Assembly (NCBI GenBank): GCA_947441695.1 | Contig: CANEUK010000038.1 | Location: forward strand, 1 to 9,445 | DNA: 9,445 nt | From: Rickettsiales bacterium | GTDB taxonomy: Bacteria; Pseudomonadota; Alphaproteobacteria; Rickettsiales; UBA1997 | Direction: 5' to 3' | Shown here: positions 7,144 to 9,445 of the stretch, piece by piece | Layout: every line of letters starts with the position of its first letter | How positions within the stretch are numbered: position 1 is the first letter of the stretch | The notes under the pieces: generated by a model | What the model was told of the DNA's origin: nothing | Databases searched by the model: none | Seen by the model: the letters and a program-made list of their open reading frames with translations, nothing else | Made by a program: the position numbers and the translations under genes

Positions 7144-7500
7144 ATGAAAAAAACTTTTACATTTTTGCTTTTAATTATCGGAATTAACTCTTGCCGCATA
7201 CCCGATAATTTTGGCTTTTATCAACCTATTACCATGAGTTTAGCGGTGCCAGATGGGCCGCCAGAATATAAAGCTGGTTGGTATGGCGGATGTAAAACTG
7301 GTTTGGCAGCTCGCGCATCCTCAGGATTCGCCAATTCTGGTTCTTACCAAGAAGGAACTGGACCAACGCTTGGAAACGGCGTTTATCAACACGATCCAGC
7401 CTATCAAACTGGTTGGGGTCAAGGTTGGTTTGCTTGCTCAATTCATGCTGGTACTTTTACTGCGATGCACTCCATGAATCACTCGCCTTTGGGCAAATAA
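7144..7500 (+). CDS. small lipoprotein of the GC-block family, member 2
   Basis: A 118-residue predicted lipoprotein starting 12 bases after member 1. Signal MKKTFTFLLLIIGINSC has Cys17 as the lipidated residue, with Arg at +2. The family blocks are EYKAGWYGGC (41-50) and AYQTGWGQGWFAC (86-98), with 48 residues between the conserved cysteines. The stretch between them is Gly/Ser-rich. After the second Cys there is a short tail with His and Met residues (HAGTFTAMHSMNH). Function unknown. Same strand and tight spacing imply co-transcription with its neighbours. Confidence 0.85.
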   Translation: MKKTFTFLLLIIGINSCRIPDNFGFYQPITMSLAVPDGPPEYKAGWYGGCKTGLAARASSGFANSGSYQEGTGPTLGNGVYQHDPAYQTGWGQGWFACSIHAGTFTAMHSMNHSPLGK

Positions 7501-7514
7501 CTTTTTTTAAAAAA

Positions 7515-7871
7515 ATGAAAAATTTTTGTAAATTTTCTCTGATTTTAATATGTTCTCTTGGTCTTTTTTCTTGTAGCAGATCTTTGGCCAGAATTTTGCC
7601 AGAACGCCCCGATCACGGAGTAAAAATTGACGAAAGTGCTTCGGTTGAATTTAAACAAGGTTGGTCTGATGGTTGCGAAGTTGGAATGTCGGCGGGAAGC
7701 AACACTTTTTACAAAATGTTTTATCGCAATAACGCAGTTGATGGATATAAAATGACCAGTTCCGAAGATTATAAATCGGCTTGGGGAAATGCTTTTTGGT
7801 ATTGTTATCGAGCAGATCACATAAAACAAAAAAGTTCTATTTGGGGTTCAACCTTTCAAGGTTATATGTAG
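7515..7871 (+). CDS. small lipoprotein of the GC-block family, member 3
   Basis: A 118-residue predicted lipoprotein. I chose ATG 7515 over the in-frame ATG 7413 because it gives a standard signal (MKNFCKFSLILICSLGLFSC, lipidated Cys20, Ser +2), whereas the longer form would overlap member 2 by 88 bases. The family blocks are EFKQGWSDGC (45-54) and DYKSAWGNAFWYC (85-97), with cysteines 43 apart. The segment between (NTFYKMFYRNNAVDGYKM) is aromatic-rich and resembles the matching part of member 4 (NGFYRSRNDY), so members 3 and 4 may be closest to each other. It starts 14 bases after member 2. Function unknown. Confidence 0.83.
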   Translation: MKNFCKFSLILICSLGLFSCSRSLARILPERPDHGVKIDESASVEFKQGWSDGCEVGMSAGSNTFYKMFYRNNAVDGYKMTSSEDYKSAWGNAFWYCYRADHIKQKSSIWGSTFQGYM

Positions 7872-7876
7872 AATCT

Positions 7877-8572
7877 ATGAAAAACTTGTTTAAAGCCTGT
7901 CTAAAATCTCTATCTGCGATGGTCGCAAATTGTGAATTTTCTATGCTTCGCTGCTCACTTATATTTGATACGCTGCGCTGCGCTGCTCACAAATTCGTAA
8001 TTTTTGGCTCATCGCAGCGAAATTTTAGAAAGGCTCTTAGGTTTTTTCTGATTTTGTTAGCACTACAAAACACTTCTTGCAGGTGGTTTACTAAGGCTGG
8101 AAAGCCATATTTTTTTGGCTCTAATTTTAAAGTTCCCGAAGGAACGCCAGTTTTTCAACAAGGTTACAAAGACGGATGTTCGACAATCCTTTTTGCTCGT
8201 GGCAATGGTTTTTATCGCTCACGAAACGACTATCACTATGATACAAAACTTTCAGGAAATCCTGAATATCGTTTTGGTCATAGTCGCGGTCAATCTTGGT
8301 GCTTTCAAAACTTAATTGGCCCAAATCCTATAGCGTCTTTCGATCGTTATTTAATGCCTTTTGGCAATGGAAATACAACTTTTGATATGACCGCCGGAAA
8401 CATTAACGACACTTATGGTGGAATGTTTGATGGGCTTCAAGCTCCCGGAAATCCAAATGCAGGTGGATTTAATTCAATTTTTGGGGTTTGGTCTGGCGGC
8501 GAAACTGGAGGAGTATTTAGTGCTAATCCGATTTGGGCTGGTAACTCGAAGGGTCAAATTTTTGGACAATAA
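7877..8572 (+). CDS. lipoprotein of the GC-block family, member 4, with in-frame palindromic insertion and Gly-rich tail
   Basis: A 231-residue protein from ATG 7877, five bases after member 3. The lipobox is NTSC with Cys68, but it lies behind a ~50-residue extension encoded by a palindromic element (7892-8037). Joining residues 1-5 (MKNLF) to residue 55 onward (RFFLILLALQNTSC) restores a 19-residue lipoprotein signal like those of the paralogs. The family blocks follow: VFQQGYKDGC (92-101) and EYRFGHSRGQSWC (130-142), cysteines 41 apart. Beyond residue 150 is a unique Gly/Asn-rich tail with GGMFDGLQAPGNPNAGGF and WSGGETGG, possibly flexible or surface-exposed. Whether export survives the N-terminal extension is unclear. 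ATGs inside the element (Met15, Met23) could serve as starts but would still leave 45-53 residues before the Cys. Function unknown. Confidence 0.78.
   Translation: MKNLFKACLKSLSAMVANCEFSMLRCSLIFDTLRCAAHKFVIFGSSQRNFRKALRFFLILLALQNTSCRWFTKAGKPYFFGSNFKVPEGTPVFQQGYKDGCSTILFARGNGFYRSRNDYHYDTKLSGNPEYRFGHSRGQSWCFQNLIGPNPIASFDRYLMPFGNGNTTFDMTAGNINDTYGGMFDGLQAPGNPNAGGFNSIFGVWSGGETGGVFSANPIWAGNSKGQIFGQ
7892..8037. repeat. palindromic element (RPE-like) inserted in frame in a lipoprotein gene
   Basis: About 146 bp with long imperfect terminal inverted arms, 7892-7940 and 7988-8037. Exact blocks include TCTAAAAT (7900-7907) against ATTTTAGA (8022-8029), CTGCGATG (7914-7921) against CATCGCAG (8010-8017), and GAATTT against AAATTC. 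The centre holds a 10-base direct repeat CGCTGCTCAC at 7949-7958 and 7981-7990. The element is open in the gene's frame. This resembles the Rickettsia palindromic elements (short palindromic repeats found in frame in coding genes), but I do not recognise a specific RPE family. Confidence 0.75.
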
Positions 8573-8577
8573 AAAAA

Positions 8578-9096
8578 ATGATTTTCAAAAAACTTTTAAT
8601 AATTTTTTTAGTTTTTTCTTTAACCAATTGCGTTCCCAATTGGTATAAACCAATGGGTTATAGAGTTTTTAGAAAAATGCCAAAAGAAGGCAGCCCCGGT
8701 TTTAAATTGGGCTGGATCCATGGTTGCGAATCTGGATTGGGAACTCAATTTGGTGGGGCATTTTTTATGTCTTTTTATAGCTGGCATCGCGATTCTGACA
8801 TAGTTTCGGCAAATCCTGACATTCCAAAAATTCGTGCTCGCTACAAAAAAGAACTCAAAAAAATCGACTGGGATAACAAAAAAGAAGTGAAAAAAAACTT
8901 TGACGATTATAACGCAATTTTTTGGGGTGCTTCCTATTTTTGCCGCCAAACAGTTTTAGGAAGTTTGCAATCAGCATCAATGAGCCCAACGCTACCGGGC
9001 GATGAAAGATATGATCCAGCAGCTCATTCCGTTGGCAATGTGTGGAAGTTAAACGGACGTGGCGATACTAGAATTGGTTCCACCGGATTATGGTAG
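8578..9096 (+). CDS. lipoprotein of the GC-block family, member 5, with charged insert
   Basis: A 172-residue predicted lipoprotein starting five bases after member 4. Signal MIFKKLLIIFLVFSLTNC has lipidated Cys18, with Val +2. The first family block is GFKLGWIHGC (41-50), directly followed by ESGLG. The second is YNAIFWGASYFC, ending at Cys122. The cysteines are 72 apart instead of 41-48 because of a charged insert at about 82-108 (RARYKKELKKIDWDNKKEVK), probably helical. A Gly/Pro/Arg tail of ~50 residues follows. It is the last member of the array; 116 bases of AT-rich DNA separate it from nuoL. Function unknown. Confidence 0.85.
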   Translation: MIFKKLLIIFLVFSLTNCVPNWYKPMGYRVFRKMPKEGSPGFKLGWIHGCESGLGTQFGGAFFMSFYSWHRDSDIVSANPDIPKIRARYKKELKKIDWDNKKEVKKNFDDYNAIFWGASYFCRQTVLGSLQSASMSPTLPGDERYDPAAHSVGNVWKLNGRGDTRIGSTGLW

Positions 9097-9212
9097 AAAA
9101 AAACCAAATTCAATTTTTTAAAAGAATTTGCTTTGATTTTTGACTTTCGATTTTACGTTCTGAGTTTTTCAACTCTAACTTTAAAAAATTCTTAATTTTT
9201 CTCGCAATTAAA

Positions 9213-9445
9213 ATGCTTCTAAAACTCACAGTTTTTCTACCACTTTTTGGCTTTTTACTTTCTGGAATTTTTTCGCGCGTTTTGCCTAAAAATTTTTCTG
9301 ACAAGTTTGCTCAAATCTTTTCTAGCGCGCTTTTATTGGCTTCGGCTGTTTGTGCTATAACAATTTTTCTTGATGTTTATCAGACAAAAATTAGCCAAAA
9401 TATTTTACTAATTAACTGGATTTCTTCTGGCAATTTTTCTGCTAA
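9213..9445 (+). CDS. nuoL: NADH-quinone oxidoreductase subunit L, 5' part (runs off the window)
   Basis: From ATG 9213 an open frame runs to the window end (77 codons). The start MLLKLTVFLPLFGFLLSGIF is characteristic of NuoL, whose first helix reads 'fLPLlGfliaGlfgr'. A second hydrophobic helix lies at about 35-55. Then comes INWISSGNFSA, matching the conserved W(I/L)xSGxF in the periplasmic loop before helix 3. NuoL is the distal antiporter-like proton-pumping subunit of respiratory complex I in the inner membrane. In most bacteria nuoK directly precedes it; here the preceding gene is a lipoprotein. No clear ribosome site precedes the start, as elsewhere in this window. Confidence 0.85.
   Translation, partial: MLLKLTVFLPLFGFLLSGIFSRVLPKNFSDKFAQIFSSALLLASAVCAITIFLDVYQTKISQNILLINWISSGNFSA

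Noticed and set aside
7413..7514. N-terminal extension of lipoprotein 3
   Set aside because: It overlaps lipoprotein 2 by 88 bases; the ATG at 7515 gives a normal lipoprotein signal.
7781..7876. N-terminal extension of lipoprotein 4 from ATG 7781
   Set aside because: It overlaps lipoprotein 3 out of frame; ATG 7877 fits the 5-base spacing seen in the array.
8127..8949. Minus-strand open frames under the lipoprotein genes
   Set aside because: They are antisense shadows of well-supported plus-strand genes and resemble no protein.
9162..9175. Small hairpin GAGTT-TTTC-AACTC before nuoL
   Set aside because: Five-base stem without a following T tract; too weak for a terminator.

Overview
The window reads as a stretch of an AT-rich alphaproteobacterial genome, probably host-associated and possibly Rickettsiales- or Holosporales-like. 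The grounds are: a PurL whose wording matches the alphaproteobacterial small-type enzyme; strongly A/T-ending codons; poly-A leaders instead of clear Shine-Dalgarno sites; an ankyrin/coiled-coil protein; gene fragments; and a palindromic element inserted in frame inside a gene, as Rickettsia palindromic elements are. The taxon is inferred, not proven. Every gene I can support lies on the + strand.

Layout. Positions 1-178 hold the 3' end of a gene that resembles the C-terminus of a type III restriction / DEAD-helicase protein. Its stop codon lies in a ~62-bp direct repeat whose second copy forms the leader of purL. Between the copies sits a coiled-coil protein with two membrane segments (327-1556). 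purL follows, cut in two at the linker between its pseudo-symmetric halves: the N-terminal half at 1632-2771 and the C-terminal half at 5700-6722. Each half has its own start and stop. The ~2.9 kb between them carries an ankyrin/coiled-coil protein (2794-4575) and a chimera (4601-5683) that joins the front of an MBOAT (AlgI-like) O-acyltransferase to the tail of an AlgJ/AlgX-like SGNH (DHHW-type) acetyltransferase, apparently by in-frame deletion between neighbouring genes.

From 6805 to 9096 there are five tightly spaced genes for small lipoproteins. They share one pattern: a lipobox, then a (Y/F)xxG(Y/F/W)xxGC block, then a second conserved Cys 41-72 residues later. I do not recognise the family; it looks like a locally amplified, envelope-anchored, possibly disulfide-bonded set. 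The fourth member carries a ~146-bp imperfect palindrome in its signal-peptide region that reads through in frame. The window ends with the start of nuoL (complex I subunit L) at 9213.

How the parts fit. The two PurL halves probably reassemble into one FGAM synthetase in purine synthesis. The interrupting genes look like accessory or decaying material. The lipoprotein array is the best candidate for an undescribed system. No tRNA, rRNA, CRISPR array, transposase or convincing strong terminator was seen. Apart from the genes, no stretch exceeds 300 bases.
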